DNA of 64,000 nt from contig NZ_JMQI01000068.1 of the NCBI RefSeq assembly GCF_000695625.1, forward strand, positions 186,001 through 250,000, read 5' to 3'. The notes beneath the pieces are model-generated. The model worked only from the letters and a program-made list of their open reading frames with translations. It was not told the DNA's origin and made no database searches. Of this stretch, positions 48,600 to 57,118 are shown piece by piece (the first letter of the stretch is position 1; the number at the start of each line of letters is the position of its first letter). The position numbers and the translations under genes were made by a program. This DNA is from Amycolatopsis rifamycinica (GTDB lineage: Bacteria > Actinomycetota > Actinomycetes > Mycobacteriales > Pseudonocardiaceae).

Positions 48600-49543
48600 A
48601 GCGAAACCTCCGCGCCGCTCCACGCCACCCACGGCGACGTGCTGAAGTACTGCATCGAAACCGCTTCCCCGATCTCCCTGATCGACGTCTGCAGCGCGGC
48701 GAGCCGCCGCGGCAGGTCGGTGAGCAGCTCGGACGGGCGGAGGAACTCCAGCTCGCTGCGGGCCCGGCCGAGCTCGCGCAGGGCCTCGGACTTCTCGTTG
48801 GTGCGCGGGCCGCCACCCGGGTCGAGCTGTTGCAGGCACTCCTCGGCCTGCCGCAGCGCGTGGAACACCGAGCGCGGGAACAGCGTGTCCCGCAACAGGA
48901 ACTGCACGACGCGGCCGGCGTCCAGGGCACCCCGGTACGTCCTGAGGTAGGTGTCCTGCGCGCCGGCCGAGCGCAGCACCGTGATCCAGCCCGGCGAAGA
49001 CGCGCGATCGGCGACCCGGGACAGCAGCAGCCGCACCACCATGTCGGCGCGTTCGATCGAGCGGCCCAGCACCATGAACAGCCAGCCGTCGTCGCGGCTC
49101 ATCGTCGAATCGGCCAGCCCGGCGAACATCGCCGCGCGCTCCTCGACGAAGGACAGGAACGCGTGCGGTCCGGCGCGCCGCGCGTAGCGCTGCCGGTCGG
49201 GCACCGCGTTCCACGTCGCGTTCAGGCATTCCCACAGCTCGGTCGAAACGACTTCGCGGGCGCCGCGCGTGTTCTCGCGCGCCGAGTTGATCGAGCCGAC
49301 GATCGACGCCGGGTTGTCCTTGCCGTACGCCACCAGCTCGGTCAGCTTCCACACGTCGAGCGACTCCGCGCCCTCCGGGTCGATGCCCAGGACGGCCAGG
49401 AGCTGGCGGCTCGCGTGGTCCGGGTCGACGGTGGCGTCCTCCAGCAGCTGGTGGACCGAGACGTTCAGGATGCGGGAGGTGTCGTCGGCGCGTTCGACGT
49501 ACCGGCCGATCCAGTACAGCGACTCCGCGTTGCGGGCGAGCAT
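48596..49543 (-). CDS. Alpha-E domain protein
   Basis: 315-aa all-helical protein (COG2307, alpha-E). The N-terminal signature LARNAESLYWIGRYVERADDT (first part residues 2-20) and the internal GWLFMVLGRSIERADMVVRL are the two conserved Glu/Arg/Asp helices of the family. Function unknown; it always travels with ATP-grasp and transglutaminase-like genes. The ATG at 49543 has GGGAGG 7 nt upstream. It lies 11 bp after the ATP-grasp gene and overlaps the transglutaminase-like gene. Confidence 0.92.
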   Translation of the reverse strand: MLARNAESLYWIGRYVERADDTSRILNVSVHQLLEDATVDPDHASRQLLAVLGIDPEGAESLDVWKLTELVAYGKDNPASIVGSINSARENTRGAREVVSTELWECLNATWNAVPDRQRYARRAGPHAFLSFVEERAAMFAGLADSTMSRDDGWLFMVLGRSIERADMVVRLLLSRVADRASSPGWITVLRSAGAQDTYLRTYRGALDAGRVVQFLLRDTLFPRSVFHALRQAEECLQQLDPGGGPRTNEKSEALRELGRARSELEFLRPSELLTDLPRRLAALQTSIREIGEAVSMQYFSTSPWVAWSGAEVSL

Positions 49544-49554
49544 GCGAAACCTCC

Positions 49555-51204
49555 CTAGCTCTGCTGTTGCTGCTGTTGCTGCTGGGACGTCGTGAGCTCC
49601 GGGCCCTGCTCGGCGACCAGTCCATCCACAGTGGACATCGCGCCGAGCGCGGGCTGCGCCAGCTCCCGCTCGGCCGTCGACGCCCGGGAGGTCAGCACCC
49701 ACGTGTCCTTCGAGCCGCCGCCTTGCGAAGAGTTGACGACCAGGCTGCCCTCCGGCAGCGCCACCCGGGTCAGGCCGCCGGGGAGGACGAAGATCTCCTT
49801 GCCGTCGTTGACGGCGAAGGGCCGCAGGTCGACGTGCCGCGGCGCGAGCCGGTCGTCCACCTTGGCCGGCACGGTCGAGAGCTGGACCACCGGCTGCGCG
49901 ATCCAGCCGCGCCGGTTCGCCCGCACCTTGCGCCGCAGCGACGCCAGTTCCGCCGCGGTCGCCTCCGGCCCGAACACGATCCCGTAGCCGCCGGAGCCCT
50001 CGACCGGCTTCACGACCAGCTCGTCCAGGTGGGCCATGACGTGGTCGAACTCGTCCGGCAGCCAGCAGCGGAAGGTGTCCACATTGGGCAGCAGCGGCTT
50101 CTCGTTCAGGTAGTACTTCACCATCTCCGGCACGTAGGTGTAGACGAGCTTGTCGTCGCCGACGCCGTTGCCGATGGCGTTCGCGACGACCACGTTGCCC
50201 GCGCGGGCCGCGTTCTGGATGCCGGCCACCCCGAGCACCGAGTCCGGCCGGTAGTGCACCGGGTCGAGGAACTCGTCGTCGATCCGCCGGTAGATCACGT
50301 CGACCTGGCGTTCGCCCTCGGTGGTCCGCAGGTAGACGACGTTGTCGCGGCAGAACATGTCGCGGCCTTCGACCAGCTCGACGCCCATCAGCCGGGCCAG
50401 CAGCGAGTGCTCGAAGTAGGCCGAGTTGTGCACGCCGGGCGTGAGCACGACGACCGTCGGGTCGGCGACGTTCGCCGCGGCCGCCGCGCGCAGCGCCCGG
50501 AGCAGGTGCGACGCGTAGTCGCCGACCGGTCGCACGCGGTGCTGGGCGAACAGGTCCGGGAAGACCCGGGCCATCGTGCGCCGGTTCTCCATCACGTACG
50601 ACACCCCGGACGGGTTGCGGAGGTTGTCCTCCAGCACCCGGAACGTGCCTTCCTCGTCCCGGACCAGGTCCACTCCGGACACGTGGATGCGCACGCCGTT
50701 CGGCGGGGTGATCCCGAACGCCTCCCGGCGGAAGTGCTCGCACGAGGTGATCAGCCGCCGCGGCAGCACGCCGTCGCGCAGGATCTGCCGGTCGCCGTAG
50801 ACGTCGGCGAGGAACGCCTCGAGCGCGCGGACGCGCTGGGCGACACCGCGCTCGAGCTTCGTCCACTCGGCGGCCTGGATCACCCGCGGCACCAGGTCCA
50901 GCGGGAACGGCCGCTCCTGCCCGGACAGCGAGAACGTGATGCCCTGGTCGACCATCGCCCGGTCCAGGGCCTGGGAGCGGGACTGCAGGTCGTGCGCGTC
51001 GAGGGCCGCGATCGACTCGTACAACGCCCGGTACGGGCCGCGGACCGTGCCGTCGGCGGCGAACATCTCGTCGTAGGCGCCGGCGTGCGGCCGCGCCGGC
51101 GAGAGGTATCCCTCGAACCGGTCTCCCGGACGGGTGATCCGGCTGGTCGCCGTCTTCCGCGCGCGTCGACCGGACGGGGGCAGCCGGGGCGGGGTGGCGT
51201 TCAT
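49555..51204 (-). CDS. Circularly permuted ATP-grasp protein with poly-Gln tail
   Basis: 549-aa member of the circularly permuted ATP-grasp family (COG2308 type). Motifs include GVRIHVSGVDLVRDEEG, LEDNLRNPSGVSYVMENRR (about 200-220), TPGVHNSAYFEHS and the ATP-binding loop DELVVKPVEGSGGYGIV. ATP-grasp enzymes ligate a carboxylate to an amine, so a peptide or peptide-like tag is the expected product. The ATG at 51204 is preferred (GGTGAGG 9 nt upstream). The C-terminus ends in eight Gln residues encoded by CAG/CAA triplets, odd for a bacterium. First gene of the operon. Confidence 0.9.
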   Translation of the reverse strand: MNATPPRLPPSGRRARKTATSRITRPGDRFEGYLSPARPHAGAYDEMFAADGTVRGPYRALYESIAALDAHDLQSRSQALDRAMVDQGITFSLSGQERPFPLDLVPRVIQAAEWTKLERGVAQRVRALEAFLADVYGDRQILRDGVLPRRLITSCEHFRREAFGITPPNGVRIHVSGVDLVRDEEGTFRVLEDNLRNPSGVSYVMENRRTMARVFPDLFAQHRVRPVGDYASHLLRALRAAAAANVADPTVVVLTPGVHNSAYFEHSLLARLMGVELVEGRDMFCRDNVVYLRTTEGERQVDVIYRRIDDEFLDPVHYRPDSVLGVAGIQNAARAGNVVVANAIGNGVGDDKLVYTYVPEMVKYYLNEKPLLPNVDTFRCWLPDEFDHVMAHLDELVVKPVEGSGGYGIVFGPEATAAELASLRRKVRANRRGWIAQPVVQLSTVPAKVDDRLAPRHVDLRPFAVNDGKEIFVLPGGLTRVALPEGSLVVNSSQGGGSKDTWVLTSRASTAERELAQPALGAMSTVDGLVAEQGPELTTSQQQQQQQQS

Positions 51205-51351
51205 GGTCGACATCCTCACCCACCGCGCGCTCCGGACGCGACAGTCGCGCGCTCCTCTAAACATCGCTGTAACTTCACGGTGCTGTGCTTTGGTATGGAT
51301 GAGTGGCAATATGCGTGCTCTCAGAACCTGAGAACTACAAGGAGTGACGAC

Positions 51352-52290
51352 GTGCCCCGAGGAACCCAGCTCAAGGCGATCGCCCTGCTGCCTGCGTTCG
51401 CCCTGGTCGGCTTGACCGTGGCGTGCGGAGCGGGAGGGAGCGGCGCGGGCAACGTCGGCAGCAGCACCTCCGCCGCCGCCCCGGGCACCGCATCGGGTGA
51501 CGTGGGCGCGGTCGCCAAGGACGACGCGCTGGCCGCCATGGTGCCCGCCGACGTGAAGGCCGACGGCAAGATCGTGGTCGGCCAGGACCAGAGCTACCCG
51601 CCGAACGAGTTCGTCGACAACGGCAAGCCGGCCGGCTTCGACGTCGACCTCGGCACCGCCATCGGCCAGGTGCTCGGCGTGCAGATGGACTTCCAGAACG
51701 CCGCGTTCGACGGCATCATCCCCGGCATCGGCGCCAAGAAGTACGAGCTGGCGATGTCGTCGTTCAGCATCAACGCCGAGCGGCTGCAGTCGGTCGACAT
51801 GATCTCCTACTACAGCGCGGGCACCTCGCTGGCCGTGCTGAAGGGCAACCCGGACGGCCTGAAGGCCGACGACCTGTGCGGCAAGAAGGTCGCCGTCCAG
51901 AAGGGCACCACGCAGGTCGAGGACCTCGACAAGAAGAACGCCGCCTGCACCGGCGCGGGCAAGCCCGCCATTGAGATCACGCAGCTGCAGGCCCAGACCG
52001 ACGTCAACCTGGCCCTCACCGCCAAGCGCGTGCAGGGCGAGCTGGCCGACTCCCCGGTCATCGACTACGCGGTCAAGCAGACCAACGGCCAGCTCGAGTC
52101 GGTCGGCGCGCCGTACGACACGGCGCCGTACGGCATCGTGCTGCCGAAGAACAGCGGTGACTTCGGCAAGGCCGTCCAGGGTGCGATCCAGAAGCTGATC
52201 GACAGCGGCGCGTACAAGAAGATCCTCGACAAGTGGGGTCTCAACGCCGCCGGCGCGGTCACCAAGTCGGAGATCAACCCGGCCTCCTGA
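51352..52290 (+). CDS. Polar amino-acid ABC transporter, substrate-binding lipoprotein
   Basis: 312-aa extracytoplasmic solute-binding protein. The signal peptide ends in a lipobox (LTVAC, about residues 21-25), followed by a Gly/Ser/Ala linker. The binding domain of the SBP_bac_3 type has GKPAGFDVDLGTAIGQVLG and SFSINAERLQSVDMISYY. The GTG at 51352 follows AAGGAG. First of three genes with permease and ATPase; the ligand is a polar amino acid or opine, not determinable from sequence. Confidence 0.92.
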   Translation: MPRGTQLKAIALLPAFALVGLTVACGAGGSGAGNVGSSTSAAAPGTASGDVGAVAKDDALAAMVPADVKADGKIVVGQDQSYPPNEFVDNGKPAGFDVDLGTAIGQVLGVQMDFQNAAFDGIIPGIGAKKYELAMSSFSINAERLQSVDMISYYSAGTSLAVLKGNPDGLKADDLCGKKVAVQKGTTQVEDLDKKNAACTGAGKPAIEITQLQAQTDVNLALTAKRVQGELADSPVIDYAVKQTNGQLESVGAPYDTAPYGIVLPKNSGDFGKAVQGAIQKLIDSGAYKKILDKWGLNAAGAVTKSEINPAS

Positions 52291-52314
52291 GTCTGTCGAG
52301 TTAGGACGTAGTTC

Positions 52315-53262
52315 GTGAGTTCCTCCGAAGCGCCTCCGACCGGGGCGCCGATCGACGCGGAGCCCATCAAGGCCGTCCCGGTGCGCCACTACGGGCGCTG
52401 GGTGGCCGGGGTGGTCATCCTCTTCCTCGCGTTCATCGTGGTCCGCAGCGTGATCACGAACGACGCACTGCAGTGGCCGGTCGTCGGGGACTACCTCTTC
52501 GACGACCGGGTGCTGCGGGGCCTGCAGAACACCCTGATCCTGACCGTGATCTCGATGCTGATCGGGATCCTCGGCGGGATCCTGCTGGCCGTGATGCGGC
52601 TGTCGCCGAACCCGCTGATGTCCGGGGCGGCCGCCGTCTACATCTGGCTGTTCCGCGGCACCCCGCTGATCACGCAGCTGGTGATCTGGAACTTCCTGGC
52701 GCTGGCCTACCCCCGGCTCGGGCTCGGGGTGCCGTTCGGCCCGGAGTTCGTCAGCTGGGACACCAACCAGCTGATCACGCAGTTCACCGCGTCACTGCTC
52801 GGCCTGGGGCTCAACGAAGCCGCGTACATGGCCGAGATCGTGCGCGGTGGCATCCAGTCGGTCGACTCCGGCCAGCTGGAAGCGGCGAGCGCGCTCGGCA
52901 TGAGCCGGACGAAGACGCTGCGGCGGATCATCCTGCCGCAGGCGATGCGGGTGATCATCCCGCCGACCGGCAACGAGACGATCTCCATGCTGAAGACGAC
53001 GTCGCTGGTCGTGGTCATCGGCTACTTCGAGCTGATGGTCGCGGTGCAGACCATCTACTCGCAGAACTACAAGACGGTCCCGCTGCTGATCACGGCGGCG
53101 GCCTGGTACCTGTTCATGACGTCGATCCTGACGGTCGTCCAGGTCCAGATCGAGAAGCGGTTCTCACGCGGCACTTCGCGTGAGGTCGCCACGAAGACGA
53201 GGTGGGCGGGACGGATGCTGGGCTTCCGGTTCGGCTCCGGCGCCAGCGGAGGAGCCCGATGA
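52315..53262 (+). CDS. Amino-acid ABC transporter permease
   Basis: 315-aa membrane subunit of the HisM/GlnP type. A soluble N-terminal stretch of about 25 residues precedes five to six helices. The EAA loop that contacts the ATPase reads QLEAASALGMSRTKTLRRII (about 184-203). It probably forms a homodimer because only one permease gene is present. It overlaps the ATPase gene by 4 bp (ATGA). Confidence 0.93.
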   Translation: MSSSEAPPTGAPIDAEPIKAVPVRHYGRWVAGVVILFLAFIVVRSVITNDALQWPVVGDYLFDDRVLRGLQNTLILTVISMLIGILGGILLAVMRLSPNPLMSGAAAVYIWLFRGTPLITQLVIWNFLALAYPRLGLGVPFGPEFVSWDTNQLITQFTASLLGLGLNEAAYMAEIVRGGIQSVDSGQLEAASALGMSRTKTLRRIILPQAMRVIIPPTGNETISMLKTTSLVVVIGYFELMVAVQTIYSQNYKTVPLLITAAAWYLFMTSILTVVQVQIEKRFSRGTSREVATKTRWAGRMLGFRFGSGASGGAR

Positions 53263-54032
53263 CCCCGGTCGTTTCCGCGCAGAAGATCCGCAAGAGCTTC
53301 GGCAGCGTCGACGTCCTCAAGGGCATCGACCTCGAGGTGCACGAGCGGGAGGTGCTCTGCCTGATCGGGCCGTCCGGCTCGGGCAAGTCGACCCTGCTGC
53401 GCTGCATCAACCACCTCGAGAAGATCGACGCCGGCCGGCTCTACGTCGACGGCGTGCTGGTCGGCTACAAGGAGCGGGGCGACAAGCTGCACGAGCTGCG
53501 CGAGAAGGAGGTCGCGCTCCAGCGCAAGGACATCGGCATGGTGTTCCAGCGCTTCAACCTCTTCCCGCACATGACGGCGCTCGAGAACGTCATGGAGGCG
53601 CCGATCCAGGTCCGGCGCGAGCCGAAGGCCCAGGTCCGGCAGCGGGCGCACGAGCTGCTGGAGCGCGTCGGCCTCGCGGACAAGGCGAAGAACTACCCGG
53701 CGCAGCTGTCCGGTGGGCAGCAGCAGCGCGTCGCCATCGCCCGGGCGCTGGCGATGCAGCCGAAGCTGATGCTGTTCGACGAGCCGACGTCCGCGCTGGA
53801 CCCGGAGCTCGTCGGCGACGTCCTGGGCGTGATGAAGCAGCTCGCCAAGGACGGCATGACCATGGTCGTCGTCACCCACGAGATGCAGTTCGCGCGCGAG
53901 GTGGCGGACAAGGTCCTGTTCATGGACGGCGGGGTCGTCGTCGAGGAGGGGCCGCCCGACCAGGTCATCGGGAGCCCGCGCGAGGAGCGGACGAAGGAGT
54001 TCCTGGCCCGGGTGCTCAACCCGAACGCCTGA
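53259..54032 (+). CDS. Amino-acid ABC transporter ATP-binding protein
   Basis: 257-aa ATPase of the GlnQ/HisP type. Walker A is GPSGSGKSTLLRCINHLE, the Q-loop is GMVFQRFNLFPHM, the signature is QLSGGQQQRVAIARAL, Walker B is MLFDEPTSALDPE and the H-loop is VVVTHEM. ATG 53259 overlaps the permease stop. Completes the importer. Confidence 0.95.
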   Translation: MTPVVSAQKIRKSFGSVDVLKGIDLEVHEREVLCLIGPSGSGKSTLLRCINHLEKIDAGRLYVDGVLVGYKERGDKLHELREKEVALQRKDIGMVFQRFNLFPHMTALENVMEAPIQVRREPKAQVRQRAHELLERVGLADKAKNYPAQLSGGQQQRVAIARALAMQPKLMLFDEPTSALDPELVGDVLGVMKQLAKDGMTMVVVTHEMQFAREVADKVLFMDGGVVVEEGPPDQVIGSPREERTKEFLARVLNPNA

Positions 54033-54066
54033 CGAAACCCGTCCGGATTCGCTATTTTGAAAGCGG

Positions 54067-56391
54067 GTGAGGGAGGGGGCCGGCGTTTTGACGACCGAAA
54101 GCGTGCTGCCCCCTCTCGACCCGTTCGCGGGCATCCCGGACCGCCGTTACGAGGTCCGGGCCTCCGAACTGCTGAAACCCGGCAACGCGGGCCTGATGCG
54201 CTGGCGGCGGCAGGCCACGAACGCCCCGATCGTCTACGTCGAGGACGCCTACATCACCGGGACGCTGGACCTGCGGGCCGCGGACCTGAAGTACCTGTTC
54301 CGGTTCGAGCGCTGCCGGTTCGAGCAGCCGCCGGACGTGCGCGAGGCGAGCCTGCTGGGGCTGGTGTTCCGCAAGTGCTGGCTGCCCGGGCTCAAGGCCC
54401 GCAACATGCGCAGCCGCAACGACGTCCGGCTGATCCGCAGCGTCGTGCAGGTCGACGGGGACCGGCGGGAGATCGAAGAGACGACCGTCCAGCGCGGCGA
54501 CGACCGCGAACGCGGCATGCCGAACGCCGCGGTCAACCTGACCGACGCGGTCATCGAGGGCTCGCTGGTGCTCACCCGCACGGTGATCGCCCACCCGCAC
54601 GGCAAGGCCATCCACGCCGACCGGCTGGTGCTCGCCGGCGCGCTGCTGGCCTACCGGATGGTCGCGAACGGCGAAGTCCGGCTCCCCGGCCTGCGGACCG
54701 GCGGTAACGTCAACTTCTCGGGCGCCACGCTGAACAACCCGGACGGCTTCGCGCTCAACGGCAACGGCCTGCACATCGGCGGCAGCCTGCTGTGCGAGGT
54801 CGACAACTACGGGCCGCCGAGCCAGCGCAAGCGGTTCTCCGCCACCGGGATCATGTACCTGCCGAGCGCCACGGTGGACAGCGACATCTCGCTGCGCGAA
54901 GCGAAGCTGACGGTGTCCCAGCACGGGCCGATCGCCGTCGACGCGTGGAAGTCCAACGACCCGTACATCGACCCGCGGCCGGCGCTGGTCGCCGACCGGA
55001 TGCGCGTCGACGGCAACGTCGAACTGTCCGACGGCTTGCAGGCCCTGGGCACGTTGCGCATGGTCAACGCCCGGGTCGGCGGCTCGCTGCGGCTGGCCGG
55101 CGCCGAGATCCGCGTCGAGCGCGGCAAGACGGTGCCGTACTACGACCGCGCGTTGCACCTGGACGGCACCGAGATCGGCGGCGACATCGAGGCGACGAGC
55201 CTGCGCGTGCCGACGGGCCAGCTGCGCCTGGCCGACGTCACGGTCGGCGGCAACTTCCTGGCCTGGAACTCGATGTTCCGCCACCCCGGCCGCGACGTGT
55301 TCTCGGCGCGGCGCTCGAAGATCGCGGGCAACTTCCAGCTCACCGACGCCACGATCCACGGCACGCTGCGCCTGCAGGGCGTGGACGTCGGCGGCAGCAT
55401 CAACCTGGCGGGCACCCGGCTGACCGACCCGGGCCGCCGCGCGACCAGCAGTTATTCCCTCGACGTCCGCACCGGCCGGGTCGGCCGCGACCTGACCCTG
55501 CGGGACAACAACGGCCGCCCGTTCGTGGCCGAGGGCGGCGTCAACCTCGACGGCGCCCAGGTCGCCCGCCGCGTCGACCTGCGCGGCTCCCAGCTCGGCT
55601 CGCTACCACCGTTCGGCGTGGCCCTGGACGCGGGCGACGTCGCCTCGGACGAGTTCATCCTGACGCCGAGCAGCCCGCCGACGGGCCGGATCGTGCTGCG
55701 GCGAGCCCACTGCGGAACGCTGAGCGACAACGAGCAGTTCTGGGCCGCCTCCGACGGCATCGAGCTGGAGGACTTCCGCTACGACGCGCTGAAGAAGGGC
55801 ATCCCCCTCGACGACGACAAGGCCCTCGACGCGCGCATCGAGCTGCTGCGCAGCGCCATGCGCGGGTACCGGCCGGGCCCGTACGACCAGCTCGCGCACA
55901 TGCTCCGCGCGGCGGGAAACGAAGAGCACGCGTCGACGGTGGCGTTGCGCAAGCAGCAGTTCAGGTACGAGGCTCTGGCGCGCGGCTTCAAGTTCTTCGG
56001 GCCCGGCGTCCGGTTGTGGAGCTGGCTCCAGCGTTCGATGGTCGGCTACGGCTACCGCCCGGTCCGTGCGCTCGGCTGGCTGCTGACGCTGCTGGTCCTG
56101 GGCAGCCTGTGGTTCGGCTTGGGTTCCGACGACTGCATCTACGACCAGTCCGGCCGCTTCATGCGCAACGGGCCCCGCTGCGTGGTCAACCAGCAGGACA
56201 CGGGCCTGCAGTGGAACCCGGTGATCTACACGGCGGACCTGCTGGTCCCGATCGTGGACTTCGGCAACAAGTCCAGGTGGTACATGCACGGCCCGGACAA
56301 CTGGGTGGCGGCCGGCTTCACGGCATCCGGCTGGATCCTGGCGACCACCGTGGCGGCCGGTGTCAGCCGCATGCTGCGCCGGGAGAACTGA
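54067..56391 (+). CDS. Large beta-helical membrane-anchored protein
   Basis: 774-aa protein. Residues about 60-590 are made of degenerate repeats of the form A-x-L-x-G-x-L-x-L, such as ARVGGSLRLAGAEI and VGGSINLAGTRL, suggesting a long right-handed beta-helix like pentapeptide or bactofilin repeats. The C-terminus has two membrane helices (about 665-690 and 745-765) around a Cys-containing loop (SDDCIYDQ, GPRCVVN). Homologues are sometimes labelled membrane-associated oxidoreductase, but I see no cofactor motif. Start: GTG 54067 with TATTTT 7 nt upstream; a TTG at 54088 behind GGAGGGGG is an alternative. Function unknown. Confidence 0.75.
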   Translation: MREGAGVLTTESVLPPLDPFAGIPDRRYEVRASELLKPGNAGLMRWRRQATNAPIVYVEDAYITGTLDLRAADLKYLFRFERCRFEQPPDVREASLLGLVFRKCWLPGLKARNMRSRNDVRLIRSVVQVDGDRREIEETTVQRGDDRERGMPNAAVNLTDAVIEGSLVLTRTVIAHPHGKAIHADRLVLAGALLAYRMVANGEVRLPGLRTGGNVNFSGATLNNPDGFALNGNGLHIGGSLLCEVDNYGPPSQRKRFSATGIMYLPSATVDSDISLREAKLTVSQHGPIAVDAWKSNDPYIDPRPALVADRMRVDGNVELSDGLQALGTLRMVNARVGGSLRLAGAEIRVERGKTVPYYDRALHLDGTEIGGDIEATSLRVPTGQLRLADVTVGGNFLAWNSMFRHPGRDVFSARRSKIAGNFQLTDATIHGTLRLQGVDVGGSINLAGTRLTDPGRRATSSYSLDVRTGRVGRDLTLRDNNGRPFVAEGGVNLDGAQVARRVDLRGSQLGSLPPFGVALDAGDVASDEFILTPSSPPTGRIVLRRAHCGTLSDNEQFWAASDGIELEDFRYDALKKGIPLDDDKALDARIELLRSAMRGYRPGPYDQLAHMLRAAGNEEHASTVALRKQQFRYEALARGFKFFGPGVRLWSWLQRSMVGYGYRPVRALGWLLTLLVLGSLWFGLGSDDCIYDQSGRFMRNGPRCVVNQQDTGLQWNPVIYTADLLVPIVDFGNKSRWYMHGPDNWVAAGFTASGWILATTVAAGVSRMLRREN

Positions 56392-56404
56392 GCCGCCGCC
56401 GAGG

Positions 56405-56980
56405 CTAGTCGATGAAGCGGGACCAGAACGGGATGTAGCGCGGGCCGTCCGGTGGGGCCGTGCTGATGCCGCCCGTCGCGAACTCGCGGTGCAGGTAATC
56501 CCGCAGGTCACTGCCGTAGACGATGATGTCCGTCTGGTACACCGACAGCACCGGGTAGCCCACCGTGCCCGGCAGGCCGGGCAGGTAGCGGTGCCCGCAC
56601 ACCGGCACCAGCTGCGGCACGTCGGCCAGCCGGCGGCGGGCCTCGCGGACCGCGTCCTCGGGGCCGACCGGGCGCGTGCCCCAGTCCGGGAGCCAGAAGC
56701 CGTTGTGCTCGACGTCGTACAGCACGCCGTCGACCGGCCAGGCCAAACGTTTGCGCAGCTGCTCGGCGTTGCCGCAGCGCCAGTCGGGCCAGCGGTCGCC
56801 GATCGGGACGCCGGCGGACAGGAACGTCCGGTGGTCCGCGGCGAAGCGGAAGCCGAACCGGCGCTCGACGTCGTCGAGCTCGGTTTCGCTCAGTCCGGGA
56901 CGGACGGGTTCCCGGAGGTTCTCCTGCAGGTGCCGCGCCTCCTCCGGAGTGAGGGCGCCGGCCGGTTGGACGGGGGTCAT
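56405..56980 (-). CDS. SMI1/KNR4-like (SUKH) family protein
   Basis: 191-aa protein with the SUKH pattern: GLSETELDDVERRFGFRFAA (about 29-48), DHRTFLSAGVPIG, and a C-terminal YPVLSVYQTDIIVYG. SUKH proteins are often immunity proteins of polymorphic toxins but also occur alone as here, with no toxin gene adjacent. The start ATG 56980 is leaderless (TAGGCT 6 nt upstream). Confidence 0.8.
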   Translation of the reverse strand: MTPVQPAGALTPEEARHLQENLREPVRPGLSETELDDVERRFGFRFAADHRTFLSAGVPIGDRWPDWRCGNAEQLRKRLAWPVDGVLYDVEHNGFWLPDWGTRPVGPEDAVREARRRLADVPQLVPVCGHRYLPGLPGTVGYPVLSVYQTDIIVYGSDLRDYLHREFATGGISTAPPDGPRYIPFWSRFID

Positions 56981-57118
56981 GACCCGAGCCTAAGCGGCGG
57001 CTCACCGGCCCGCGCGTCCTTTTTCGCCCCGACCTGGGGACCCACGGCCGGGTGAGTTTGTTCTCTCATCGGGGCGGACTGGGGAACACAGCGTGAGCGC
57101 GTGTAGTTCACTCAAGCC

